A stretch of DNA of 64,000 nucleotides, taken from contig MHBL01000194.1 in assembly GCA_001803235.1 (NCBI GenBank), forward strand, positions 1-64,000, in the 5' to 3' direction. The translations under genes were made by a program, and so were the position numbers. This document shows positions 32,377 through 40,082 of this stretch, in pieces (the first letter of the stretch is position 1; each line of letters starts with the position of its first letter). Source of the stretch: Lentisphaerae bacterium RIFOXYA12_64_32 (GTDB lineage Bacteria > Verrucomicrobiota > Lentisphaeria > Oligosphaerales > YB12-FULL-65-16). The notes below the pieces were generated by a model. It saw nothing but the letters and a program-made list of their open reading frames with translations, searched no databases and was not told where the DNA came from.

Positions 32377-34518
32377 CTACCCCAGGCATGCTTCCACCTT
32401 CAACGCGATCTCCGTCGCCTGGGCTTGCTGCCACAAGGGGATCGGCCACGCGCCGCCGTTCGTGACTGCGGCCGCAAACGCCTCCAGTTCTTCCGTGTGC
32501 CCTTTCTCGGGGGTCCGCGTCTTGATGCCGCGCGCCTTGGAGCCGGCAACCGTCAACGAACGGTAGTCGTCGAGGGCGAGGACCTGGCCGTCGACGTAGA
32601 TTTCCAGCAGTTCCTTGGCGTACTTCTGCGTCCCCAGGGCCGTGTAGGTCAGGGTCGCGACCGAGCCGTCATCGAACGTCAGCGTGGCGATGAAGTTATC
32701 GTTGCGGCGGTAGTGCCCGGTGCCGGGGCCGATGCCTGCGGCGTGAACCTGCGCCACGCGGGCGTCCGTCAGGTACGTGAACAGGTCGTAGACGTGGCAG
32801 GCCTCGCCCAGGTTCCGGCCACCGCCCTCCGCCGAGTGGACCCAGTGGTCGGGGGGGATGTATCCGGCGTTCATGCGGTAGTTCAGGATCATCGGGTTCG
32901 AGCGACCCCGAGTGAGTTCGCGGAGACGTCGGGCGTACGGAGAGAACCGGCGGTTGAACCCAGCCAGGAGGATGGGTGCCGTCTGGCCCTGCGCCTCCGC
33001 GAACAATGCTTGAATCGCGGCCAGTTCGTCGCGCGTCAAGGCCAGCGGCTTCTCGACCAGCACGTGTTTGCCGGCCCGCAAAGCCTGCAGCGCCATCCCG
33101 GCATGCAGGTTGTGCCGGGTACAGATCAGTACGGCATCCACGGCCGGGTCGGCGAGGAGCCGCTCGTAGTCCGTCGTCGAGTAGTCTGCCTGGAACTGCG
33201 TGGCGGCGGCCTGGGCGTGGTGACCCGTACGGCTCATCACGGCTTGGAGGTGGTACTGCGTGTGCAGTCGCGCCAGGTTGGGCAGGTGCACGGCTCTGGC
33301 GAATTGCCCCGCCCCGGCGATGGCGATCCGGACCTGTCCGGCGGCGAGCGGCTTGGCGGCCGGGTTCATCACCCTGTCGGCCGGCTTTGTGTCATTTCCC
33401 GCTTGCGGATACCGCAGCAGCACGGCCAGCGGCCGCTCGTCGCCGCTGTTCAGGCGTGCGTACGCGGCCGGGGTCTCGTCGACGGGATACGTCGCGTCAA
33501 CCAACGGTTGGATGCGCACCTGCCCCGTCTTGAGCAGGCGCAGGTACTCGGCCATGTTCCGGTTCTCGGTCCAGCGCACATACCCGACCGGGTAGTCCTG
33601 CCCCTCCTCCTCGTAGTGCCGGTCGTAGCGTCCCGGCCCGTACGAGGTTGACATCAGCAGGTCGAGTTCCTTGGCGTACATGTCGGCACGCTCGATGTTC
33701 ATGCCCACGTCGCCGACGACCACGACGCGGCCCTTGCGGCGGCACATCCGGAACGCGGTGGCCAGCACCGCGCTGTCGGCGGTTGCCGCGGTCACGACGA
33801 CTCCGTCCACACCGATGCCGCCGGTCAGGCGCAGCGCCTGCTCGACCGGGTCGTGGTCCTCGGGGTGCAGGCCGGCGTCCAGGCCCAGGTCCAGCGCCGT
33901 GGCGAGTCGTTTCCGGTTCAAGTCGACCCCGAGCACGTGACACCCGTTCGCCTTGAGCATCTGTGCGGCGAGTTGGCCCAGGAGCCCGAGCCCGATCACA
34001 GCGAACGTCTCGCCCAGCGTCGGCGTGGCCCGGCGGACGCCCTGCAGCGCGATGGCGCCGAGCGTGACCGTACTGGCCAGCGACAGGTCCAGGCCTGGCG
34101 GCACCGGCACGGCGAGGTTGCGGGGTACGCAGATCACTTCCGCATGGTGCGCGCATTGCGCGCCGGCGCAGGCGACGCGGTCGCCCGGCCGGAGGTCCGC
34201 AACCCCTGAACCGACGGCGATGGCGATTCCCGCCGCCGAGTATCCGGTCGGAGTGCCGGCGGCCAGTTGGCCGCTGATCAGGTCGTAGGTGCGGGTCGGG
34301 CCCTGCGTCAGGGCCATCTCGACCGCCTTCTTCACGTTGGCCGGCTCGGTGAGCGCGCGCTGCCAGAGCGGCACACCGCTGGCGGTCACGCCGCTGAGCT
34401 CCGTGCCGACCGAAATGCAGGAGTGTTCAACCCGGACCAGCACGGTCCCGGGTTGGACCTGAGGAGCGGGGATCTCCTCGACCACGGCCTGACCTTGTTT
34501 GATGAAGACCTGTTTCAT
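32377..34518 (-). CDS. Bi-domain oxidoreductase: zinc-type alcohol dehydrogenase fused to Gfo/Idh/MocA
   Basis: A 713-aa fusion. Residues 1-350 are a medium-chain dehydrogenase: MKQVFIKQGQAVVEEIPAPQ, then SCISVGTELSG, GDRVACAGAQCAHHAEVICV and the NAD site ETFAVIGLGLLGQLAAQML. From about residue 385 a Gfo/Idh domain begins, with RIAIAGAGQFARAVHLPNLA and the catalytic EKP in HVLVEKPLALTRDELA. HWVHSAEGGGRNLGEACHVY is in the substrate domain. This architecture is known from exopolysaccharide loci next to heparinase-like genes. A joint oxidation/reduction of a nucleotide sugar is likely. I chose ATG 34518; the upstream frame is repeat-derived. Confidence 0.9.
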   Translation of the reverse strand: MKQVFIKQGQAVVEEIPAPQVQPGTVLVRVEHSCISVGTELSGVTASGVPLWQRALTEPANVKKAVEMALTQGPTRTYDLISGQLAAGTPTGYSAAGIAIAVGSGVADLRPGDRVACAGAQCAHHAEVICVPRNLAVPVPPGLDLSLASTVTLGAIALQGVRRATPTLGETFAVIGLGLLGQLAAQMLKANGCHVLGVDLNRKRLATALDLGLDAGLHPEDHDPVEQALRLTGGIGVDGVVVTAATADSAVLATAFRMCRRKGRVVVVGDVGMNIERADMYAKELDLLMSTSYGPGRYDRHYEEEGQDYPVGYVRWTENRNMAEYLRLLKTGQVRIQPLVDATYPVDETPAAYARLNSGDERPLAVLLRYPQAGNDTKPADRVMNPAAKPLAAGQVRIAIAGAGQFARAVHLPNLARLHTQYHLQAVMSRTGHHAQAAATQFQADYSTTDYERLLADPAVDAVLICTRHNLHAGMALQALRAGKHVLVEKPLALTRDELAAIQALFAEAQGQTAPILLAGFNRRFSPYARRLRELTRGRSNPMILNYRMNAGYIPPDHWVHSAEGGGRNLGEACHVYDLFTYLTDARVAQVHAAGIGPGTGHYRRNDNFIATLTFDDGSVATLTYTALGTQKYAKELLEIYVDGQVLALDDYRSLTVAGSKARGIKTRTPEKGHTEELEAFAAAVTNGGAWPIPLWQQAQATEIALKVEACLG

Positions 34519-34725
34519 GGTACGAATCGCCACGGCTGCGGGATTGCCTCGCTCCCGCCCCTGCCGGACCGACGTGTCCCCCCGACGTGGTTGCACGAAG
34601 GCGAAGACGGCCCGGCCACTTTGTGAACAGCCTCTGGTGTGTAATGTACGCACCGGCCAGCGGTTTACGAGGCAGCCGACAATGCGTCGGTCGCGGGCGG
34701 AGGGTTGGGGTTGATGGACAAAGTG

Positions 34726-34746
34726 GCGGGAGCGGCTCGCTCCCGC
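34726..34746. repeat. Perfect hairpin GCGGGAGC/GCTCCCGC
   Basis: An 8-bp perfect stem with a 5-nt loop. There is no T-run, so it is more likely a repetitive hairpin than a terminator. Confidence 0.6.
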
Positions 34747-34808
34747 GGATGTTGGACCGAGCCGGTCCGACCACTTTGCGCCCAAACCGCGGTCAACCTT
34801 CGACTCGA

Positions 34809-34945
34809 ATGCCCCCCAACCTAAGGCCAAGCAGAGCAGGTTCCGCAATGCGATTCCCTGGAGCGCCCGCGTCCTCGCGGGCTCTGGAAGCGTCGTTGCC
34901 AGTTTCACGTTGGTATGACCGGGCGGTCTGCCGCCCGGGGGGCGC
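34809..34945. repeat. GCGCCCGCG-type palindromic repeat, copy 3 (subfamily with GTTTCACGTTGGTAT)
   Basis: The left part ATGCCCCCCAACCTAAG is shared with the copies at 10450 and 30589. The core palindrome is at 34860-34882. The right arm, AGTTTCACGTTGGTATGACC and onward, recurs inverted at 44005-44060. Confidence 0.75.
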
Positions 34946-34972
34946 TGACGCATCCCGTGACTCTCGGCCCAT

Positions 34973-36262
34973 TCACGGCCCGGGAGCACCCGCCGGACGG
35001 CCATCCGGCGTCTTCCCTTGGCGGCGACCGGCCTCCGAGTCCTTGCGCAGCCTTTCCTCCAACCTCCGGAACAACTCCTGCGCGACGACCTGGTGCCCTC
35101 TCTCGTTGAAGTGCACGTCCCACTTGGGGAAGTAGCACGCCTCCACCCGGTTGGCCGCGGCGATGACCGGCAACAGGTCCAGCATCTCGATCCCTGCCGC
35201 CTCCGTCAGTTGTTTCATGGTTCTATTGGGGCCCAGCAAGTCGGGCTTGGGCGGTGGTCCTGGGCGCAGGTTGTAGGCCACGGTGGCCTCCCAGAACTCG
35301 GTGGAGACCTGTTCCCGGACAGGCATCAGCACCAGCAGAAGCTGGATCTGCCGACTGTCGCAGAGCTGTTTGAAGCGAACGAGGAGTCTTCCGAGGGCGT
35401 CAATCTTGTCCTTGTGCCGGTCCGCTTCTCCCTCGCGCAACAACATGTCGCTGGGGTATCTGGACAGCACTCCGGCGTCGAGAAGCCAGCGTCGGACCGG
35501 CCTGATGCCGCGAAGTCGCTCCATCGTGAGCAGCAGCAGATGACTCTTGAATGCCGCGGCCTGGATGCGGTCCCGAACCGTGACCTGGCTGCGCAACCTT
35601 GGGATCGCCGAACCCGGCGCACAGTAGACGTCGTCACCCACCCAAAACTCAAGCACGACAATCCGGGGTGCGAGCGCGAGCCCCTCGTTCTCGAAAAAAG
35701 CATACATCGGGCCGGGGTTGTATCCCAAGACCCCGGCGTTAACGACCTCGACATCGTCCCATCCCTCGTGCCGCACCAGTGACTGCAATACGGCCGAGTA
35801 GCTACGGTCATCGTCCACCCCCATTCCCATGCAGAACGAATCTCCCAGGCAGAGGATCCTGAAGGTGGGGTCCCGGCGCAGGGGCGGACTACGCAAGCCT
35901 TGCTCATTGGTGGTCAGGCGCGTGTCATACTCGATGGACACGAACCGTGACCTCAGGCTGCGGCGCAGTCGGTAGCCGCGGCCGTCCCCAGCCACGGTCA
36001 GGCCAGGGCCGATCAGTGGGTCGGCGAGCGAATCGGCGGCATCCTCCGGGGCGACCGACTCGACAATGAAGTGGCCATATCTTTGGCCCATACGTCCGCA
36101 GGTCGCCAGGCGTACGATCACTTCTCCGGCCAAGAGCGCGAGTGCGAGACTCAGCCCGACCAGGCCGCACCGCGTCAGGCGCAGACGCCAGCGCGAAGCA
36201 CCGGTCGGCCGTTCCTGCTCGGAATCCGGCTGGACCTGCAATGGGTTCGACGTGTCCGGCAT
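34973..36262 (-). CDS. Membrane-anchored SGNH/GDSL-family hydrolase-like protein
   Basis: A 429-aa protein with an N-terminal signal anchor (CGLVGLSLALALLAGEVIVR, about residues 32-51) and an SGNH domain outside the membrane. Block I is ILCLGDSFCMGMGVDDDRSY with the nucleophile serine, and block V is WDVHFNERGHQVVAQELF with the Asp/His pair. LEFWVGDDVY lies in the middle, near the block III position. In glycan loci such proteins act as acyl-transferases or acetyl-esterases on the polysaccharide. The first 12 residues (TSNPLQVQP region) are encoded by a repeat shared with the next gene, so the true start is uncertain. The C-terminus is Arg/Pro/Gly-rich. Confidence 0.78.
   Translation of the reverse strand: MPDTSNPLQVQPDSEQERPTGASRWRLRLTRCGLVGLSLALALLAGEVIVRLATCGRMGQRYGHFIVESVAPEDAADSLADPLIGPGLTVAGDGRGYRLRRSLRSRFVSIEYDTRLTTNEQGLRSPPLRRDPTFRILCLGDSFCMGMGVDDDRSYSAVLQSLVRHEGWDDVEVVNAGVLGYNPGPMYAFFENEGLALAPRIVVLEFWVGDDVYCAPGSAIPRLRSQVTVRDRIQAAAFKSHLLLLTMERLRGIRPVRRWLLDAGVLSRYPSDMLLREGEADRHKDKIDALGRLLVRFKQLCDSRQIQLLLVLMPVREQVSTEFWEATVAYNLRPGPPPKPDLLGPNRTMKQLTEAAGIEMLDLLPVIAAANRVEACYFPKWDVHFNERGHQVVAQELFRRLEERLRKDSEAGRRQGKTPDGRPAGAPGP
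36228..36260. repeat. GGCTGGACCTGCAATGGG repeat at the hydrolase 5' end
   Basis: The 25-nt core GGCTGGACCTGCAATGGGTT-CGACG recurs at 38490-38522 just upstream of an unrelated gene. In frame it encodes SNPLQVQP on the minus strand. Confidence 0.75.
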
Positions 36263-36529
36263 CCAGACCTCACTGACAGTTACGGCCCGTGGCGCTCGTC
36301 GGAGTAAGGGAATGCCCCCCAACTTAAGGCGGTTCCGAGCGCGAAACGCGAACGTCGAACGCTGGACTTCGAACGCCGAACGCTGAAGTAAGACCGGAAT
36401 GTCGGTTGGGTGCGACACATCATCCGGCTTGGCCCTGCTTCACTTCGGCGTTCAGAGTTCGACGTTCGGAGTTCGGCGTTCCGTAATTTGGGTGTCATTG
36501 GGAGCATGGCGACCACACGGTTCAGCCGG
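36263..36529. repeat. Intergenic inverted repeat of CGAACGC/GCGTTCG units
   Basis: Multiple short units (CGAACGTCGAACGCTGGACT, CGAACGCCGAACGCTGAAGT) at 36350-36386 face inverted units (ACTTCGGCGTTCAGAGTTCG, ACGTTCGGAGTTCGGCGTTC) at 36440-36480. The arms could pair over about 35 bp. A truncated CCCCCCAACTTAAGG repeat is at 36310. No gene is visible. Confidence 0.65.
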
Positions 36530-36628
36530 GGCCGCGTCCTGCATGACCCTGGCGATCCGCTCTGCCGTATGTCCATCCCAGAATGGCGGCCGGACAGGTT
36601 CCCTGGCCGCGTCGAGTGCGTCTTGGCA
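36530..36628 (-). pseudogene. C-terminal fragment of a second wecB-type epimerase
   Basis: The frame DALDAAREPVRPPFWDGHTA-ERIARVMQDAA matches the C-terminus of the intact epimerase at 38581, which reads ARKPVQPPLWDGHTAERIAA. The DNA similarity is easily seen (both contain GCGATCCGCT, then a cognate of GGACAGGTTCCCTGGCC). There is no upstream body of the gene and no start. It is a relic of a duplication or of a replaced gene. Confidence 0.75.
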
Positions 36629-36751
36629 TGGTCCCAAGTTGCGCGTAGCGCGAAGTTCAACCTCTGAACCGTGAACCACGCCCCTGTGTCTGCCTCTCCC
36701 GGTCGGCTATCTCCGTCACATCCTCGACCGACGCCTTGATGGAGCGGCCCT

Positions 36752-38467
36752 TCAGAGCGTAAAGAACTTGAATCCGCTGTTGCCCACGGTGTAGAGGACA
36801 TGCCGCTTGACGACCATTCCCGGGAACATGGCGTGGATGTCCACCGCGTAGGCGTCGACCTGGGCGACCTCGCGTGGTTGCGGGGCTTCCCACGAAAGGA
36901 CGCCGAGCTTCGCTCCCTCCGTCTTGGTGAAGTGCTTGAACTCGATCAGCAGGAAGATGTTCTTGAACTCGGTCTCGGGCCGCCCCATCGCCTCGAAGTC
37001 GCTGCGTCCGGAGGGGCGGTTGACCTCGATGGAGAAGACAAATTTCTGCGACAGGTAACGCGAGCAGAGTTCGAAGAACGTGCAGCGGTAGAAATTCTCG
37101 TTGACCTTGTCGAAGGCTTGGGCCGGGATCTGCCCTACGTACCGCTCCCAGTAGCCGGCGAAGAGGGCGGCAAGGTCATGGTCCCCCAGGTACTTGCGGA
37201 AATAGTCGGTGTAACCGTCGGACACACTGATGCGCTCCAGCTCGTTGAAGTACTCGGTGAAGATCGTCTTTACGGTCAGGTTCGGAAACTCCAGCGAGTA
37301 GTCGTCGCGGAAGGTCAGCATGCCGAGGTAGTAGAGGCTCAGCGGGAGGAAGCGCATGTCGAAGAACTGGCGCAGGTTGAATTTCGACCGGAGTGACCGC
37401 ATATCGACCGGGATGGTCCCTTCGAACATGAGCTTCTCGATGATCGATCGGGCCTGGTCGTCGCCGCCGGCGAGGAGGCGAAGCCAGTTGACATCGACGC
37501 GGATGTTGTCGTCGATGGTCTCGCGCGGGATCTTCCCGCCACCCAGCACGAGGTCCTTGAGATAGAAGTTCAAGATGGTGGAGTTGTACAGCGTCTCCTT
37601 GGCGTCAGGCAGGAGCCGGTAGCCGTTGTAGTGTGTCTTGAGCTCGGAGGAGACCTGCGCCTTCAGGCCGTCGTCCCAGCCCCATTCGGCGAAGACGGCG
37701 TCGACGTAGGCGTCGACCTCCGCCTGCGTGAAGCCCATCATGTCGAGTGTTGACGGCTTCAGCGTGATGATCTCGGCGATGTTGAAGCCGCTGGTCAGTT
37801 CGTCGATGGTGATCGGCAGCACGCCGGTGATGAAAACGCCGGCCACGCTGCCGTCGCCGACCCCAGCCTTGATCACCTTGAAGAATGTCCGCAGGAACGA
37901 GTCACCCGTGGTTACCTCGCTGTACAGCGACTCCTGGCGGCTGGTGACGAGTTGGTTCGTGAAATTGTCGTACTCGTCGATGATGATGTACACAGGGACG
38001 TGGCCGGAGCGGCGGACGGTGGAGAGAATGACGTTGAGCGCGTCGCTGGCGGATCGCGTGTCGGACAACGACACACCCGGAAGCGCGGTCCCATAACTGC
38101 TCAGAAACACCTTCATCGCCTCCGAGCATATGCTGTCGAAACTCTCCTCTAGCGACGGGTAGGAATCCCCGACCTTGACCTTTGAGAAATCGAGGCGCAT
38201 GACCATGCGGGAGTTGCGCGAGGGAGTCGGAGCGCGGCCGATTTCGGTGTGGCCGAAGAGCTCCTCGAAGCTGCACTTCCGGTTAATATCGTAGTAGCAC
38301 TCGAGGATCGAACACCAGAGGCTCTTTCCGAAACGGCGCGGGCGCAGGAAGACCGGGGCCTTGTAGTCCTCCAGTTCCCGGATGAAGCGGGTCTTGTCGA
38401 CGAAGTGGTACCCCCCCCGCACAATCTCCTCGTAGCTCGCCACCGCGTATGGAATCTTCTTGGGCAT
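36752..38467 (-). CDS. AAA-ATPase-like protein with C-terminal PD-(D/E)XK nuclease-like domain
   Basis: A 571-aa protein of the AAA-ATPase_like (PF09820) plus PD-(D/E)XK (PF08011) type. The N-terminus, IPYAVASYEEIVRGGYHFVD, is highly typical. PVFLRPRRFGKSLWCSILE carries the P-loop-like segment, and VPVYIIIDEYDNFTNQLVTS the Walker B. GVFITGVLPITIDELTSGFN is another family hallmark. The C-terminal domain has SDFEAMGRPETEFKNIFLLI followed by EFKHF, the D...ExK catalytic core. The family is abundant in some anaerobes and its role is unknown. I chose ATG 38467. Confidence 0.88.
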   Translation of the reverse strand: MPKKIPYAVASYEEIVRGGYHFVDKTRFIRELEDYKAPVFLRPRRFGKSLWCSILECYYDINRKCSFEELFGHTEIGRAPTPSRNSRMVMRLDFSKVKVGDSYPSLEESFDSICSEAMKVFLSSYGTALPGVSLSDTRSASDALNVILSTVRRSGHVPVYIIIDEYDNFTNQLVTSRQESLYSEVTTGDSFLRTFFKVIKAGVGDGSVAGVFITGVLPITIDELTSGFNIAEIITLKPSTLDMMGFTQAEVDAYVDAVFAEWGWDDGLKAQVSSELKTHYNGYRLLPDAKETLYNSTILNFYLKDLVLGGGKIPRETIDDNIRVDVNWLRLLAGGDDQARSIIEKLMFEGTIPVDMRSLRSKFNLRQFFDMRFLPLSLYYLGMLTFRDDYSLEFPNLTVKTIFTEYFNELERISVSDGYTDYFRKYLGDHDLAALFAGYWERYVGQIPAQAFDKVNENFYRCTFFELCSRYLSQKFVFSIEVNRPSGRSDFEAMGRPETEFKNIFLLIEFKHFTKTEGAKLGVLSWEAPQPREVAQVDAYAVDIHAMFPGMVVKRHVLYTVGNSGFKFFTL

Positions 38468-38489
38468 GTTTCCAATATACTTCGGATAT

Positions 38490-38522
38490 GGCTGGACCTG
38501 CAATGGGTTCGACGCGCCCGGC
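38490..38522. repeat. GGCTGGACCTGCAATGGG repeat upstream of the AAA-ATPase gene
   Basis: It is the same 25-nt core as at 36228-36260, ending 23 bp before the ATG at 38467. Confidence 0.75.
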
Positions 38523-38580
38523 GGTGATGCGTCAGCGCTTCCCGGGTGGCGTACTGCCCGGACAGCCGCGAACACGACGG

Positions 38581-39729
38581 TCAGTAGTTCTGGGCTTCAC
38601 CCTGCAGTGCCGCGGCGATCCGCTCCGCGGTGTGCCCGTCCCACAGCGGCGGCTGGACTGGCTTCCTGGCCATGCCGCGCGCGTCGTGGTACGCGCCTCG
38701 GATCCGTGCGACGTCGTTCCCCACCAGCACGCTGAGACCGCCATGCTCGACCAGCGTGATCGGGCGTTCCGTGTTCGCGCGCAGCGTCAGGCACGGCGTG
38801 CCGAGCACGCAGCACTCCTCCTGCAGTCCGCCGCTGTCGGTGAACATGACCCGGGCGCCCAGGTTGAGCCGGAGCATTTCCAGGTACCCGAGCGGGTTTA
38901 GCAGGACCAGGCCGGGCGCCTCGCGGAGCTGGGCGGCCAGGCCGAGGTCATCGAGTCGCTTCCGCGTTCGGGGGTGGAGCGGCCAGAGCACGGGCATGTC
39001 GCGCGCCACTTCCAGGGCGAAGAACTCCGCCAGCCGCTGCAGGACCGCGCCGTCGTCGACGTTCGAGGGCCGGTGCAGCGTCAGCACGGTATACCCGCCG
39101 TCCTGCAAGCGGGGCAGTTGCCCGGCGCCCGCGGGGTCCGCCAGGTTGGAGGCCGCCAGCGCGTGCAGGTCCAGCGCTGCCGCCCGGGCCCGGTGCCGGA
39201 TCAGGGTGTCGATCATGATGTTGCCGACCTGCTTGATCCGGTCCTCGGGAACGCCCTCCCGGCGCAGGTTGGCGTCAGCTATGGCGTCGGGCGTGAACAG
39301 CAGGTCGGAGAGCCGGTCGGTCACGAGACGGTTGATCTCCTCCGGCATGGTCATGTCAAACGAGCGCAGGCCCGCCTCGACGTGCGCGAGCTTGACTCGC
39401 TCCTTCTTCGCGGTGATCGCGCAGGCGCAGGTCGCATTGACGTCGCCCACGACCACCACCCAGTCCGGCCGGTGTTCCCGCACGACCTTCTCGAACTCGA
39501 TCATGGTCCGGCCCACCTGCTCGGCGTGGGTACCGGACCCGATCCCCAGGTGCATGTCCGGCGGGGGAATGCCCAGTTCGTCGAAGAACCGATCCGACAT
39601 GTCGCGGTCGTAGTGCTGGCCGGTGTGCACGAGCAGCGGTTCGAGCCCGGGGTGCGCCTGGTACGCCCGCAGCAGCGGCGCGATCTTCATGAAATTGGGC
39701 CGGGCGCCGACGACATTGATGATCTTCAT
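38581..39729 (-). CDS. wecB: UDP-N-acetylglucosamine 2-epimerase, non-hydrolysing
   Basis: A 382-aa enzyme interconverting UDP-GlcNAc and UDP-ManNAc. IINVVGARPNFMKIAPLLRA is the diagnostic N-terminus, then LLVHTGQHYDRDMSDRFFDE, VVVVGDVNATCACAITAKKE, LAHVEAGLRSFDMTMPEEIN (catalytic) and RLVTDRLSDLLFTP. The C-terminal UDP site has VMFTDSGGLQEECCVLGTPC and LRANTERPITLVEHG. It would supply ManNAc-type sugars, separate from the NeuC pool. I chose ATG 39729, with GGGAG upstream. It has no wecC-type dehydrogenase neighbour here. Confidence 0.92.
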   Translation of the reverse strand: MKIINVVGARPNFMKIAPLLRAYQAHPGLEPLLVHTGQHYDRDMSDRFFDELGIPPPDMHLGIGSGTHAEQVGRTMIEFEKVVREHRPDWVVVVGDVNATCACAITAKKERVKLAHVEAGLRSFDMTMPEEINRLVTDRLSDLLFTPDAIADANLRREGVPEDRIKQVGNIMIDTLIRHRARAAALDLHALAASNLADPAGAGQLPRLQDGGYTVLTLHRPSNVDDGAVLQRLAEFFALEVARDMPVLWPLHPRTRKRLDDLGLAAQLREAPGLVLLNPLGYLEMLRLNLGARVMFTDSGGLQEECCVLGTPCLTLRANTERPITLVEHGGLSVLVGNDVARIRGAYHDARGMARKPVQPPLWDGHTAERIAAALQGEAQNY

Positions 39730-39848
39730 CTTCTGGCTCCCGATCATGCGGGGCATGCCCCGGGTGCTAAGCCTTACGGGCCCCGACGCAGCGGGGCGGC
39801 GACAGAGCCAATCCGAGAGTGAGCTATCGCCGATCGTCACTGCCGGAG

Positions 39849-39877
39849 ATGACATCCGGCGAAAGGCTGAATATAGT
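39849..39877 (+). promoter_or_regulatory. Candidate sigma-70 promoter, ATGACA-N17-TATAGT
   Basis: ATGACA (39849-39854) matches the -35 consensus at 5 of 6 positions. A 17-nt spacer leads to TATAGT (39872-39877), also 5 of 6. It would drive the methyltransferase at 40083 with a leader of about 200 nt. Confidence 0.5.
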
Positions 39878-39943
39878 GGTAACTCCTGCATGCGTCCCCT
39901 GGCACCGGCCAGGAAAGGCCATGCGTCAGTCAAATGTGGCCCT

Positions 39944-39973
39944 CTGTCAGAGCCGCGCGCGGCAGCAAGCGGT
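39944..39973. repeat. Copy of the heparinase-insert repeat in non-coding DNA
   Basis: The reverse complement reads ACCGCTTGCTGCCGCGCGCG-GCTCTGACAG. It matches 1950-1979 at 28 of 30 positions. Confidence 0.75.
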
Positions 39974-40082
39974 GCATTTGGGAGAACCGCTCGTTATCTC
40001 TCGCGGCCCGGCCGGAAGGCCGTACCCCGGCATTTTGCACCTTGGCGCTGACGCATTACCAGAGAAAGGAATCGACGGCGGC

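Larger units (their letters stand above)
34519..34972. other. Intergenic repeat cluster
   Basis: No gene is visible. It contains inverted CCACTTTGT/ACAAAGTGG copies (34616-34624 and 34718-34726), the hairpin GCGGGAGC-GGCTC-GCTCCCGC (34726-34746) and a GCGCCCGCG-type repeat (34809-34945). Confidence 0.6.
39730..40082. other. Divergent intergenic region with promoter and repeat
   Basis: This 353-bp region separates wecB (minus) from the methyltransferase at 40083 (plus). It holds a plus-strand promoter candidate (39849-39877) and a copy of the repeat also found inside the heparinase gene (39944-39973). I did not find a convincing minus-strand promoter. Confidence 0.6.

Noticed and set aside
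34726-34746. Intrinsic terminator
   Set aside because: The hairpin is perfect but has no T-run on either strand and lies far from a gene end, among other repeats.
34519-35004. N-terminal extension of the bi-domain oxidoreductase
   Set aside because: The extension is made of dispersed repeat DNA. MKQVFIKQGQAVVEE at 34518 is the natural start.
36263-36418. Upstream extension of the SGNH hydrolase
   Set aside because: It is translated from the CGAACGC inverted repeat and has no protein character.
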